The translations under genes were made by a program, and so were the position numbers. The notes beneath the pieces are model-generated. The model did not search any database. It saw only the letters and a program-made list of their open reading frames with translations, and was not told the origin of the DNA. Below are positions 8,574-17,929 of a stretch of DNA of 64,000 nt, piece after piece (position 1 is the first letter of the stretch; every line of letters begins with the position of its first letter). The stretch covers positions 1,674,001 to 1,738,000 of the forward strand of contig NZ_CP141614.1 in NCBI RefSeq assembly GCF_035593265.1, given 5' to 3'. This DNA is from Limnochorda sp. LNt (GTDB lineage: Bacteria; Bacillota; Limnochordia; Limnochordales; Geochordaceae).

Positions 8574-11372
8574 TCACGACGCCCGTCCGCGTGACAGGGC
8601 GGGGATGAGCCTCGCCACGAGCCGGGAGGCACGGGCACCTCCCCAGTCCCCGAGGCTCTGCATGGCCGCGACCCCCACGGAGCCGGCCGCCACCAGGGCC
8701 CATACGCCCGCGGGCAGAGGGGTCGTGCCGAAGAGCGGCTGTAGCGCCGGCCAGGCGACGACGGCTCCCAGCAGCCCCGCCGAGATGAGCACCGAGCCCG
8801 CCAGGACCGGAGGCGGCAGTCCGTGGCGCCCGGCGTCGTAGCCCATCTTGAGGGCGTAGACGAGCTGCAGGAGCACCAGGCTGGCGAAGGCCGCCGTCCT
8901 GGCTTGGGCCTGGCTTCCGCCGAGGGCCAGGGTGGCGGCGAAGACGAGGAGGGTGCTCATCCCGATGACCGTGCCCTGCGCCACGATCTCCTCTCCCGCC
9001 CCACGGGCCAGGAGCCCCTCCTGCCGAGAGCGGGGCGGGCGCTGCATCACGCCCCTGGCCGGTGGCAGCAGCCCCAACGCCAGGGCCGGCAGGCCATCCG
9101 TCACCAGGTTGACCCACAGGATCTGCAAGGCCGTCAGCGGCACCGGCAGCCCCAGCAGGCTGGCGCCCAGCATGGTCAGCATCTCGCCGGTGTTGCAGGC
9201 CAGCAGGTATCGCACGAACCGCCGGATGTTGTCGTAGATGGCCCGCCCCTCCTCGATGGCGTCGACGATGGTGGCGTAGTTGTCGTCCAACAGCACCAGC
9301 GACGCCGCCTGGCGCGCCACGTCCGTGCCGGCGATCCCCATGGCCACCCCGATGTCGGCCTCCTTGAGGGCCGGTGCGTCGTTGATCCCGTCGCCGGTCA
9401 TCGCCACCACGTGGCCCTCCTGCCGGAGCAGCTGCACCAGCCGGCGCTTCTGATCCGGGGGCACCCGGGCGAAGAGGCGGCAGCGGCCGAGCTGGCCCTC
9501 GAGCTCCTCGTCGCTCATGCGCTCCATCTCACGTCCGATCAGGACGGGCTCGTCCTCCCGGGCCAGCCCGATGGCCGCCGCGACCGCCCGTGCGGTCGCC
9601 GGGTGATCGCCCGTCACCATCACGGTGCGCACGTGGGCCCTCCGCGCTCGCTCGATGGCCGCCGCCACGTCGGGACGCGGAGGATCCCGCAGCGCCACCA
9701 GCCCCAGGAAGGTCAGATCCCGCTCCAGGGCTGCGGCCAGCACCTCCGGGGACGACCGCGGATCGGGGAGGTCCGTGACCGCCGCCCGCCGGGCGGCCAC
9801 GGCCAGCACGCGCAACCCGTCCGCCGCGAGGTGCTCGGCTCGCTGGACGATGCGGGCCCGCTCCGCCCGCCCCATCCGCTGCTCGCCGGCCGTTCCCTGC
9901 CAGCGGGCGCAGGCGGCCAGGATGGCGTCGGGCGCCCCCTTGGCCATCACCTCGGCCACTCCCGGCACCTCCGACGCCACGCCCACGCTCATGCGCCGAC
10001 GCCCCGCCTCGAAGGGGGCCTCGGCCAGCACGCGGTAGCGGCCGCGCAAGCGCGACGGCTCCAGGCCGGCCTTTCGCGCGGCACAGACCAGGGCGGCCTC
10101 CGTCGGATCCCCCACCGCGACCCACCGCCCCGACCGGTGCGCCACGTCCCCGTGGCCGCACAGCACCCCAGCCCGCAGCAGCCGCGCCAGGACCGGTCGC
10201 CCCAGCGGATCGACGGCCTGGCCGTCGGCGAAGAAGCCCCCCGACGGGGAGAAGCCCTGGCCACTGATCTCCACGGCGCCCCAGGGCCCCTCGATGCGCA
10301 CGACGGTCATCTCGTTGAGGGTGAGGGTCCCCGTCTTGTCGGAGCAGATGACGGTGGCGCAGCCCAGGGTCTCGATGGCGCTGAGCTGCCGCACGACGGC
10401 GCGCCGCCGGCTCATCCGCTGGACTCCCAGGGCCAGGGCCGCCGTGATGGCGGCCGGCAGCCCTTCGGGGATGGCCGCCACGGCCAGGCTGATGGAGACC
10501 AGGAGCATGCCATACCAGGGCTGGCCCTGGGCCACCCCGACGGCGAAGACCACCGTCACCGCCAGCACACACACCGCCACCAGGCGGCGTGCGAGGTGGT
10601 CGAGAGCGTGCTGCAGCGGGCTGTCGGGACGGGGCGCCTCGGAGACCATGGCCGCGATGCGGCCGAGCTCGCTGTGGGCTCCGGTGCGGATCACCACCGC
10701 CCGTCCGCTGCCCGCCACCGCCGTCGTACCGGCAAAGAGTACGTGGCCGGCACGGCCCGGGCCGGTCTCGTCCGGCGCGGGCATGGGGACGACGACCTTG
10801 GGCACGGGCGCCGACTCGCCGCTCAGGGCCGACTCCTCCACCTGCAGGGCATACGCCTCGAGCAACCGGGCGTCCGCGGGGATGCGGTCGCCGGCCTCCA
10901 CCAGCAGCAGGTCCCCCACGACCAGCTCTCCTGCCGGCACCTCGACCACCTGGCCGCCTCGCACGACCCTCGCCTTTGGGGCCCGCCACTGGGCGAGGGC
11001 CCGGATGGCTTGCTCCGCCCGATGTTCCTGCACGAAGCCCAGCAGGACGTTGAGCACGACGATGGCCAGGATGGCCAGGGCGTCGGCCACCTCCCCCAGG
11101 CCCCACGCCAGGGCGCCGGCGCCCAGCAGCAGCAGGGTCATGAACGAGCGGATCTGATCCCACAGCAGCCGCCAGCCGACGGCCCCTGTGGACGCTGGCA
11201 ACTCGTTGGGGCCGTCGCGAAGGAGCCGGGCCCTGGCCTCGTGTGGGTCGAGCCCGGTGTGGGCGTCGGTGCGCAGGCGCCGCAACAGCTCCGGTAGCGC
11301 CAGAGACTCCCCGCCGTCGACGGCCGCGCCACCAGCGTGGGTGGGCTGGCGCTGCAACCGGCGTCGTCGCAT
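8574..11372 (-). CDS. Calcium-type P-type ATPase (P2 family)
   Basis: The 932-residue membrane pump has the full P-type architecture. The actuator domain S-G-E-S is at 184-187, transmembrane helix 4 has I-P-E-G-L-P (301-306), the ion-binding proline kink of Ca2+ pumps, and the phosphorylated D345 is in D-K-T-G-T. The hinge motif T-G-D-G-I-N-D-A-P follows. It opens with a basic cation-ATPase N-terminal domain and ends with about six hydrophobic helices. It is the positional equivalent of Bacillus YloB, next to yicC. The ATG has GGGAGG 10 bases upstream. Ca2+ specificity is inferred from the family. Confidence 0.93.
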   Translation of the reverse strand: MRRRRLQRQPTHAGGAAVDGGESLALPELLRRLRTDAHTGLDPHEARARLLRDGPNELPASTGAVGWRLLWDQIRSFMTLLLLGAGALAWGLGEVADALAILAIVVLNVLLGFVQEHRAEQAIRALAQWRAPKARVVRGGQVVEVPAGELVVGDLLLVEAGDRIPADARLLEAYALQVEESALSGESAPVPKVVVPMPAPDETGPGRAGHVLFAGTTAVAGSGRAVVIRTGAHSELGRIAAMVSEAPRPDSPLQHALDHLARRLVAVCVLAVTVVFAVGVAQGQPWYGMLLVSISLAVAAIPEGLPAAITAALALGVQRMSRRRAVVRQLSAIETLGCATVICSDKTGTLTLNEMTVVRIEGPWGAVEISGQGFSPSGGFFADGQAVDPLGRPVLARLLRAGVLCGHGDVAHRSGRWVAVGDPTEAALVCAARKAGLEPSRLRGRYRVLAEAPFEAGRRRMSVGVASEVPGVAEVMAKGAPDAILAACARWQGTAGEQRMGRAERARIVQRAEHLAADGLRVLAVAARRAAVTDLPDPRSSPEVLAAALERDLTFLGLVALRDPPRPDVAAAIERARRAHVRTVMVTGDHPATARAVAAAIGLAREDEPVLIGREMERMSDEELEGQLGRCRLFARVPPDQKRRLVQLLRQEGHVVAMTGDGINDAPALKEADIGVAMGIAGTDVARQAASLVLLDDNYATIVDAIEEGRAIYDNIRRFVRYLLACNTGEMLTMLGASLLGLPVPLTALQILWVNLVTDGLPALALGLLPPARGVMQRPPRSRQEGLLARGAGEEIVAQGTVIGMSTLLVFAATLALGGSQAQARTAAFASLVLLQLVYALKMGYDAGRHGLPPPVLAGSVLISAGLLGAVVAWPALQPLFGTTPLPAGVWALVAAGSVGVAAMQSLGDWGGARASRLVARLIPALSRGRAS

Positions 11373-11479
11373 CCCCGTCGAGCCTCCCGCGGTGCGATTG
11401 GGGGCTGTCCTGCTGCCTCCCCTTAAGGTCTATGGGCAGGAGGGGGAGGTGAGCCCCCGCGCGCCGGTCGGGGCGACGC

Positions 11480-12373
11480 TCACCCGTCGGAGCGGCTCGG
11501 CTCCAGTCGCTCGAGGCGAAGCAAGGCGGGGGTGAAGGAGGGGTCGGCCTCCAGGGCTCGCCGGTAGGCCGAGATGGCGGCCTGGCGGTCGCCCCGATGC
11601 TCGTAGACCTGCCCCAGGGAGAAGTGAACGCGGGCCGCGCGGAAGTCCACCCGCAGGGCCTGCCTCAGCAGCTCCTCCGCCTCGTCCCAGCGGTCCGACT
11701 CCATGAGGCTGCTGGCCAGCAGGACGTAGAGATCCACCCGGTCGGGGGCTCTTGCGATGGCATCCCGCAGGTGCGCCTCGGCGGTGGCCCGCCAGGCCTC
11801 CGATGAGGCCGGCGCCGGCGAGGCGGGCCATGCCTGCGACAGCCGCGCGCCCTGCTGCTCGTCGCGCGCGGCCGCGAGCGCCAGCTCGCCCAGTCCCTCG
11901 AGGGCCAGGACCGCGGCGGGGGCCTGCTCGAGGAGGGCCCCGTAGGCTCGGGCCGCCATCGGCAGGCGGCCCGTGGCATGGTAGGCCATGGCCAGCAGCC
12001 CCTGGGCCGCCAGGCGGCTCGACGGGTCCATCGACTCGAGAGGCAGCGATGCCCCCAGCTCCGCCGCCTGGTCCCACTCGCCGCGGGACCCGTGGACCCA
12101 GGCGAGGAGGATGGGGGCCTCGGGATCGTCGGGAGCATTCCATCGTGCCAGGCGGAGCTTGCCGATCGCGGACTCGGTCCGCCCTCGTGCCAGGTCCTCC
12201 AGGGCCGAGGCGAGCCACGGGGTCCCGGCCGTGCCGGCCGGCGGCGAGGGAGCCGCGCGGACGCCTACCCAGAGGAGCGCCCAGGCGCTGACCACCACCA
12301 ACGCCAGCAGGCCCGCCCCGCGTCGGCTCACCCGCCTCGCCCGAGCGCCCCGGCCGTCCCCTTGCGCCGTCAT
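11480..12373 (-). CDS. Membrane-anchored tetratricopeptide repeat protein
   Basis: The 297-residue protein has a short basic N-terminus, one transmembrane segment (about residues 22-40) and an outward-facing domain of TPR-like helix pairs. Repeats are seen around 50-80, 85-120, 125-155 and most clearly 215-290, where the W-D-E-A-E-E-L-L-R-Q-A-L and A-I-S-A-Y-R-R-A-L-E-A-D-P signatures stand. Such proteins mediate protein-protein contacts; no specific partner can be named. It is divergent to rqcH and followed by the Ca-ATPase gene about 107 bases later. Confidence 0.8.
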   Translation of the reverse strand: MTAQGDGRGARARRVSRRGAGLLALVVVSAWALLWVGVRAAPSPPAGTAGTPWLASALEDLARGRTESAIGKLRLARWNAPDDPEAPILLAWVHGSRGEWDQAAELGASLPLESMDPSSRLAAQGLLAMAYHATGRLPMAARAYGALLEQAPAAVLALEGLGELALAAARDEQQGARLSQAWPASPAPASSEAWRATAEAHLRDAIARAPDRVDLYVLLASSLMESDRWDEAEELLRQALRVDFRAARVHFSLGQVYEHRGDRQAAISAYRRALEADPSFTPALLRLERLEPSRSDG

Positions 12374-12409
12374 ACCTGTGGCTTACGCCCCTCGCCGGGA
12401 GGTTCCTCC

Positions 12410-12426
12410 GTGGTACGTGGTACAAT
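12410..12426 (+). promoter_or_regulatory. Possible promoter with tandem heptamers upstream of rqcH
   Basis: Two tandem GTGGTAC heptamers (12410-12416 and 12417-12423) run into a -10-like TACAAT (12421-12426) in the short divergent region between the TPR gene and rqcH. No convincing -35 box is seen. Transcription from here would give a leader of only about 10-15 bases. Confidence 0.3.
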
Positions 12427-12445
12427 CGCCGGGGGTCGGGTGCCC

Positions 12446-13948
12446 ATGCAGCTCACACCGCAGCGTCTCGCGCAGCTGGCCCAAGCCATCGCCTCGAGCC
12501 TCGCCGGGGCCTGGGTTCAGCGCATCTACCAGCCGGAGGCGAGCGTGCTGGTCTTTCACCTGTACGGGCCCGGCGGCGAGAGGGTCCTGGTGGCCGATAC
12601 GACGCCGGGGCGGCTGGCGCTGGGCGTGGTGAGCGGCGCTCGGCCGCCCAATCCGCTGCAGCCCCCCGCCTTCTGCATGCTCTTGCGCAAGCACCTGGAG
12701 GGCAGCCGCCTGACCGGCGCCTCGGCCGTGCCCGGCGATCGGGTGGTCCTGCTTCGCTTCCGGCGGGCGTCCGAGCCCCAGGCCATCCTGGCCCTGGAGA
12801 TGACGGGCCGCACCGCCAACGTGGTCCTGGTCGTCGATGGAAAGGTGGCCGGCTGGCTGCGCGCGCCCGGACCCCAGCGCGCACTGGCCCTCCATCGGCC
12901 CTACGCCCCTCCCCCGCCGCCACCGGCGAGCCCCGCGGCGCGCGGGCCGGCGTCGGGGGAGGAGGTGCCCACCCTGGAGGCGGTGGGGGCGTGGTGGGCG
13001 AAGCGGCTTTGCCAGGACCAGGTCGAGACGCGCCGGCGTGACCTGGCCCGGCGGCTCGAGGAGCAGTGCCGCCGGCTGGCCCGTCGCATCGCGCGACAGG
13101 AGGAGGACCTGCAGCGTGCGGGCGAGGCCGAGCGCTGGCGCCGGGCCGGGGAGCTCCTGCTCACCTTCCCCCACGATGTGCCGCCGGGGGCGACGCAGGT
13201 GACCCTGCCGCCCGCCGACCGGCCCACGGGCGAGCCGCCCCTTACCATCGAGCTGGACCCCGCGCGGTCGCCCGCTCAAAACGCGGCCGCCTGCTTCCGC
13301 CGTTACCAGAAGGCCCGACGGGCCGTCGCCGCGCTGGAGGCGACCCTCCAGGAGGGCCGTCGTCGCCTCGAGGCCCTGCAGACCCTGCGGGTCCTGGTGC
13401 AGACAGCCGACGACACCGACGTGCTGGCGACCCTGGAAGCCGAGACAGAGCAGCTGTCGGAGGAGCCGGGGCACCGGCGGCCACCCAGCGCCGGAGAGAG
13501 GAGCCGCCCGGCCTCGAGGGCCCGGAGCCAGGCGTCTCGCCGCACCGGCGATGGCATGCCCGTCACCCGCTACCGGTCCTCCGAGGGCCTCGAGATCCTG
13601 GTGGGGCGGAGCGCGGCGGCCAACGATCACCTCACCTTCCACCTGGCGCGGCCCGAGCATCTCTGGCTGCATGCCCGGGGCCTGCCCGGCGCGCACGTGG
13701 TGGTGCGGGCCGAGGCCGACCAGGTGGGCCCCGTCACCCTGCAGGAGGCCGCGGCCCTGGCCGCGCGCTACAGCGCGCAGGGCGAGGCGGGCGTGCCGGT
13801 GCCGGTCGACTACACCCGTCGCCGGCACGTCCGCAAGCCACCCGGTGCTCCGCCCGGCTTCGTCGTCTACGACCACGAGCGCACCGTCACCGTGCGGCCG
13901 GCCCCCCGGGAGGGCCCCCTCAGTGCCGGAAGTGGCGCACCCCGGTGA
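12446..13948 (+). CDS. rqcH: Ribosome quality control protein RqcH (NFACT family)
   Basis: The 500-residue protein is an NFACT/Rqc2 homologue. RqcH binds stalled 50S subunits with peptidyl-tRNA and adds alanine tails that mark the nascent chain for degradation. The N-terminal NFACT-N domain (1-220) includes N-P-L-Q-P-P-A-F-C-M-L-L-R-K-H. Long charged coiled coils span about 190-245 and 275-345. The NFACT-R domain carries L-W-L-H-A-R-G-L-P-G-A-H-V-V (about 407-420). It is a little shorter than Bacillus RqcH. An in-frame GTG two codons upstream is an alternative start. It is the only + strand protein gene in the left half, and its end overlaps purH by 29 bases. Confidence 0.93.
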   Translation: MQLTPQRLAQLAQAIASSLAGAWVQRIYQPEASVLVFHLYGPGGERVLVADTTPGRLALGVVSGARPPNPLQPPAFCMLLRKHLEGSRLTGASAVPGDRVVLLRFRRASEPQAILALEMTGRTANVVLVVDGKVAGWLRAPGPQRALALHRPYAPPPPPPASPAARGPASGEEVPTLEAVGAWWAKRLCQDQVETRRRDLARRLEEQCRRLARRIARQEEDLQRAGEAERWRRAGELLLTFPHDVPPGATQVTLPPADRPTGEPPLTIELDPARSPAQNAAACFRRYQKARRAVAALEATLQEGRRRLEALQTLRVLVQTADDTDVLATLEAETEQLSEEPGHRRPPSAGERSRPASRARSQASRRTGDGMPVTRYRSSEGLEILVGRSAAANDHLTFHLARPEHLWLHARGLPGAHVVVRAEADQVGPVTLQEAAALAARYSAQGEAGVPVPVDYTRRRHVRKPPGAPPGFVVYDHERTVTVRPAPREGPLSAGSGAPR

Positions 13949-15518
13949 AGACCATCGGCAGCCCGGCCCGGTCCGCGGCCGTGACGGACTCGTGGTCCCG
14001 CATGGACCCGCCGGGCTGGATGATGGCCCCGATCCCGTGCTCGGCCGCCAGCTCCACCACGTCCGAGAAGGGGAAGAAGCCATCGGAGGCCAGCACGGCT
14101 CCCGCCGCCCGCGCCCCGGCGCGCTGGATGGCCTGACGTGCCGCGTCGATGCGGTTGACCTGGCCTGCGCCGATGCCCAGGGTCTGACCCTCCTTGGCCA
14201 CCACGATCGCGTTGGACCGGGCGTGCTTGACCACGCGCCAGGCGAAGCGCAGGTCGGGCCACAAGGCGTCGGGCACCGGGGTCTGGGTGACGGTGCGCAA
14301 CTGCTCCTCCACCAGGTCCAGCTCGTCGGGCGTCTGCACCAAGAGCCCTCCGGGCACGCTGCGCACCTCCCAGGTGGGCCAGCCCGGCGCCCGCCCCCTG
14401 CCCTCGATGGGCCCCACCTCGATGAGCCGCAGGCGGGGCTTCTTGGCCAGGATGGCCAGGGCATCGGGCTCGAAGGAGGGCGCCACGACCACCTCGAGGA
14501 AGGTGCGCTCCATGAGCTGGGCCGTCGCCGCGTCCACGGGCCGGCTGAGGGCCACCACGCCGCCGAAGATGGAGACGGGGTCGGCCTCGTAGCAGCGCTC
14601 GTAGGCACGGGCCACCGTATCGGCCACCGCCGCGCCGCAGGGGCTCCCGTGTTTGATGGCGCAGGCCGCCGGGCGGTCGGCCAGCTCGGCGATCAGCGCC
14701 AGGGCCGCCGAGGCATCGGCCACGTTGTTGTAAGAGAGCTCCTTGCCCTGCAGCACGTTGCCCCAGGGCACCGACGGGCCCGACCAGGGGATGCGGTAGA
14801 TGGCGCCGCTCTGGTGGGGGTTTTCGCCGTAGCGCGCCAGGCGCCACCGCTCAGCCACCAGGTGGAGCACCTCGGGCAGCCGGGGCTCCGCTTGCTCGCC
14901 CGCCTCGACCCGCTCCAGGGTCGCCGCCACCAGGGCGTCGTAGGCCGCCGTGAGGCGAAAGGCGGCCACGGCCAGGCGGCGCCGGGTCGCGGGGCTGAGG
15001 CTGCCCGAGGGCGATCGGCGCAACTCGTCGAGCAGCGTGGCGTACTGCGAGGGCTCCGTGACGACCGCGACCCGCTCATGGTTTTTGGCGGCCGCGCGCA
15101 CCAGGGCCGGCCCGCCGATGTCGATGAGCTCCACCAGCTCCCGCACGTCCCAGGGCCGGTCACCCCCACGGGCCACATAGGCCCCGAAGGGATAGAAGTT
15201 GACGACCACCCAGTCGAAGGCCACGCCCCCCAGCCGCTCCAGCTCCGTCAGGTCGGCCTCGTCGGCTCGCGCCAGCACCCCGGCGAAGACGGCGGGATGC
15301 AACGACTTGACCCGCCCGCCGAGCAGGGTCCCGTGCCCGGTCAGCTCGGCGAGCCGCCGGACGGCGACGCCTCCCGACTCCAGGTGGGCGGCCGTGCCGT
15401 CGGTGGCCCAGATCTCCCACCCCATCTGCGACAACGTCCCTGCCAGCTCCACGAGGCCCTGCGTGTCGGAGACGCTCATCAGCGCCCGGCGCACGCCGTT
15501 GCCCGTCGGCGATGTCAT
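13920..15518 (-). CDS. purH: Bifunctional AICAR transformylase/IMP cyclohydrolase PurH
   Basis: The 532-residue protein performs the last two steps of IMP synthesis. The N-terminal cyclohydrolase domain (about 1-200) starts A-L-M-S-V-S-D-T and includes the T-D-G-T-A and V-K-S-L-H-P patches. The C-terminal transformylase domain contains R-Y-G-E-N-P-H-Q, the catalytic A-I-K-H-G-S-P-C-G-A, and ends G-V-R-H-F-R-H. It is full length. It is the last gene of a pyrimidine operon, 25 bases after pyrDE, with no other purine gene in the window, an unusual placement. Its 3' end overlaps the convergent rqcH. Confidence 0.96.
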   Translation of the reverse strand: MTSPTGNGVRRALMSVSDTQGLVELAGTLSQMGWEIWATDGTAAHLESGGVAVRRLAELTGHGTLLGGRVKSLHPAVFAGVLARADEADLTELERLGGVAFDWVVVNFYPFGAYVARGGDRPWDVRELVELIDIGGPALVRAAAKNHERVAVVTEPSQYATLLDELRRSPSGSLSPATRRRLAVAAFRLTAAYDALVAATLERVEAGEQAEPRLPEVLHLVAERWRLARYGENPHQSGAIYRIPWSGPSVPWGNVLQGKELSYNNVADASAALALIAELADRPAACAIKHGSPCGAAVADTVARAYERCYEADPVSIFGGVVALSRPVDAATAQLMERTFLEVVVAPSFEPDALAILAKKPRLRLIEVGPIEGRGRAPGWPTWEVRSVPGGLLVQTPDELDLVEEQLRTVTQTPVPDALWPDLRFAWRVVKHARSNAIVVAKEGQTLGIGAGQVNRIDAARQAIQRAGARAAGAVLASDGFFPFSDVVELAAEHGIGAIIQPGGSMRDHESVTAADRAGLPMVFTGVRHFRH

Positions 15519-15543
15519 GGTCGCGCCTCCCCGTCGAGGTCGG

Positions 15544-17055
15544 CTACCCGATGCGCCGGCTGCCCGGCTCGGCGATGGGCACGCCCTGCCAGCACAACGG
15601 GCACGCCGCCTGGTCCCACGTCTCGAAGTCGAGTCGGATCAGCGTCCGGTACGGAAAGGGCGGTCGGAAGCGGCCGCCGCTGCGATCGATGAGGGAGCAG
15701 GCACCCACGATCCGGCCGCCGGCGGCCTGGACGGCCTGCGCGGTCTCCATCAGGGAGCCGCCCGTGGTGATGACGTCCTCCACCAGGAGCACCGCCTCCC
15801 CCGCCGCGACCGAAAACCCTCGTCGCAGCGCCATCCGACCCCCGACCCGCTCGGTGAAGAAGGCCCGAGAGACCCCCAGCTGGCGCGCCAGCTCGTAGGC
15901 CAGCAGGATGCCGCCGGTAGCCGGTCCCACCACCACCTCCGGGCGCAGGTCCCAGCAGGCGATGGCCAGCAGCCGCACCAGGGCCTCCGCCACCCTGGGC
16001 CGCTCCAGCAGGCGGAACTTCTCTACGTACCGGTCGGAGTGGAGCCCCGAGCTCAGGCGAAAGTGGCCGTGCAGCAGCGCGCCCGTGCGCTCCAGGTACG
16101 CCGCCGCCTGCCCCTCGATGTCGGCGGCCGTCTCCTCGGGGGGCCCCACGGCCCTGCCCACCAGCGTCTCGAGGCTGGCCAGCCCCTGTCGGGCCACGTA
16201 GTCGCGCAGGCCCTCCAGGATCTCCAGCGCCGCGGTGGGACGGTAGAAGGTGGCCGTCCCCACCGCCACGGCTCGAGCGCCTGCCATCAAGTACTCCAAC
16301 GCGTCACGGGCCGTCTCCACGCCCCCGCTGCCGATGATGGGCAGCCCCGTCGCCCGCCAGATGCGAGCCGTCAACCGCACCGACAGGGGCCGGATGGCGG
16401 GGCCGGAGAGGCCGCCCACCTCGGCGGTCAAGGCGGGCTGCCCCCGCTCCACGTCGATGGAGAGGGCCGGATAGGTGTTGGCCACGGTGAAGCCGTCGGC
16501 CCCGGCAGCCGCGCACGCGAGGGCCACCTCCACGGGGTCGGCCGCCATGGGCGCCAGCTTGACGAAGACGGGCAGCCGTGACGCCGCCCGCACCGCCCGC
16601 ACGACGCTGGCCGCCATGACGGGCGAGGCGGCGAAGGCGACCCCGCCCTCCTTGACGTTGGGGCAGGAGATGTTGAGCTCGACCGCCGCCACCCCACCGG
16701 CGGCCTCGAGCCGGCGGGCCACCTCGGCGTACTCCTCCTGGGTCTTGCCCACGACGTTGGCGATGACCGTGGCACCCGTTGCCACCAGCTCCGGCAGCAG
16801 CCGCTCGACGAAGAGGTCGACCCCGGGGTTCTCCAGGCCGATGGCGTTGATGGCCCCACAGGGGCTCTCGACCAGCCGCGGGGGTGCATGCCCCACCCAG
16901 GGTTGGAGGCTGAGGCCCTTGGTGACGACGGCTCCCACCTGGTCGGGCTCGACCAGCCCCCGGTAGTCGAGCCCGAAGCCGAAGGTCCCCGAGGCCATCA
17001 CCAAGGGGTTGCGCAGCCGCAGCGGCCCCAGCTGGATCGCCAGATCGTCACGCAC
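15544..17055 (-). CDS. pyrDE: PyrD-PyrE fusion: dihydroorotate dehydrogenase (class 1B) + orotate phosphoribosyltransferase
   Basis: One uninterrupted frame of 503 residues holds two enzymes of UMP synthesis. Residues 1-302 are a class 1B dihydroorotate dehydrogenase, with the FMN-barrel start N-P-L-V-M-A-S-G-T-F-G, catalytic C131 in N-I-S-C-P-N, and I-G-S-G-G (241-245). After a linker of about ten residues (303-312), residues 313-503 are an orotate phosphoribosyltransferase with the S-S-G-L-H-S-D-R-Y substrate loop (335-343) and the PRPP motif L-V-E-D-V-I-T-T-G-G-S. There is no methionine or ribosome-binding site at the junction, so the fusion appears genuine. The dehydrogenase half should pair with PyrK, whose stop overlaps this start by 8 bases. 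Confidence 0.93.
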   Translation of the reverse strand: MRDDLAIQLGPLRLRNPLVMASGTFGFGLDYRGLVEPDQVGAVVTKGLSLQPWVGHAPPRLVESPCGAINAIGLENPGVDLFVERLLPELVATGATVIANVVGKTQEEYAEVARRLEAAGGVAAVELNISCPNVKEGGVAFAASPVMAASVVRAVRAASRLPVFVKLAPMAADPVEVALACAAAGADGFTVANTYPALSIDVERGQPALTAEVGGLSGPAIRPLSVRLTARIWRATGLPIIGSGGVETARDALEYLMAGARAVAVGTATFYRPTAALEILEGLRDYVARQGLASLETLVGRAVGPPEETAADIEGQAAAYLERTGALLHGHFRLSSGLHSDRYVEKFRLLERPRVAEALVRLLAIACWDLRPEVVVGPATGGILLAYELARQLGVSRAFFTERVGGRMALRRGFSVAAGEAVLLVEDVITTGGSLMETAQAVQAAGGRIVGACSLIDRSGGRFRPPFPYRTLIRLDFETWDQAACPLCWQGVPIAEPGSRRIG

Positions 17056-17929
17056 CGGCGCCCGGACACCCCTCCCAGATCAGGTCCGCGGCGTCGAAGA
17101 CCGGCCCCTCGACGCACGCCCTCGCCCAACCCGTCACCCGATACCCCTCGCGACGCCGCCAGGGCACCACGCACGACAGGCAGACCCCGGCGCCGCACCC
17201 CATCACGGTGTCGACGGCGACCTCGACCGGCCTGGGATCCGCTCGCCGCAGCCGCTCGACCGCCTGCAGCAGCCCCCATGGCCCGCACGCGTAGACCCGG
17301 GAGGCCTCCTGCCACAGCGTCTGGGCCACATGCGCCGCCGTGCCCCGACGACCCGCGCTGCCGTCCTCGGTGGCCACCACCAGACGGGCGCCGGTCGCCT
17401 CGAGCGCCGCCTCCAGGATGACGTCGGCCCGGCTGCGGAAGCCCGCCACCACCGTCACCTCGGGGCCCGTCCCCCGTGCCGCCAGCCGCTGGGCCAGGAA
17501 GAGCAGCGGGGCCAGGCCCGTGCCGCCGCCCACCAGCAGTACCGTCCCCGGTGTCGGCCCGGGTACCCCTATCGAGAAGCCCCGCCCCAGGGGCCCCAGC
17601 ACGTCCAGCACGTCGCCGGGCCGACGGGCGGCGAGCCAGCGGCTGCCGACCCCGACGGCCTTGACGACGATGGACGCGACGCCCTGCCGGGCGTCGACGC
17701 CGGCCAGGCTGTAGGGGCGCCGCAGCAGCGGCCCGGAGGACGTCCCCTCCCGGCACAGCACATGGACGAACTGCCCCGGCTGCGCGCCCACCAGCTCCGG
17801 CGCCTCGAAGTCGAGCCGCACGACGGCCTCGGCCAACCGCTCGAGCCGAACCACCAGCGCCCGCACCAGCGCCATTCGGGGCGGCCCGGCCCCCTCGTCC
17901 GGCGTGGACCCGACCCCCTCAGCCCCCAC
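17048..17929 (-). CDS. pyrK: Dihydroorotate dehydrogenase electron transfer subunit PyrK
   Basis: PyrK passes electrons from the FMN of dihydroorotate dehydrogenase B through FAD and a 2Fe-2S cluster to NAD+. The protein shows the R-P-Y-S-L FAD-binding motif, the G-G-G-T-G-L-A-P NAD-binding loop and a C-terminal four-cysteine cluster (C-G-A-G-V-C-L-S-C, then C in R-A-C-V-E-G-P). The GTG start at 17927-17929 overlaps carA by 11 bases and has GGGGAG upstream; family similarity begins at an internal ATG 18 codons later (17875), a real alternative. carB would normally be found just before it but is missing. Confidence 0.94.
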   Translation of the reverse strand: MGAEGVGSTPDEGAGPPRMALVRALVVRLERLAEAVVRLDFEAPELVGAQPGQFVHVLCREGTSSGPLLRRPYSLAGVDARQGVASIVVKAVGVGSRWLAARRPGDVLDVLGPLGRGFSIGVPGPTPGTVLLVGGGTGLAPLLFLAQRLAARGTGPEVTVVAGFRSRADVILEAALEATGARLVVATEDGSAGRRGTAAHVAQTLWQEASRVYACGPWGLLQAVERLRRADPRPVEVAVDTVMGCGAGVCLSCVVPWRRREGYRVTGWARACVEGPVFDAADLIWEGCPGAGA

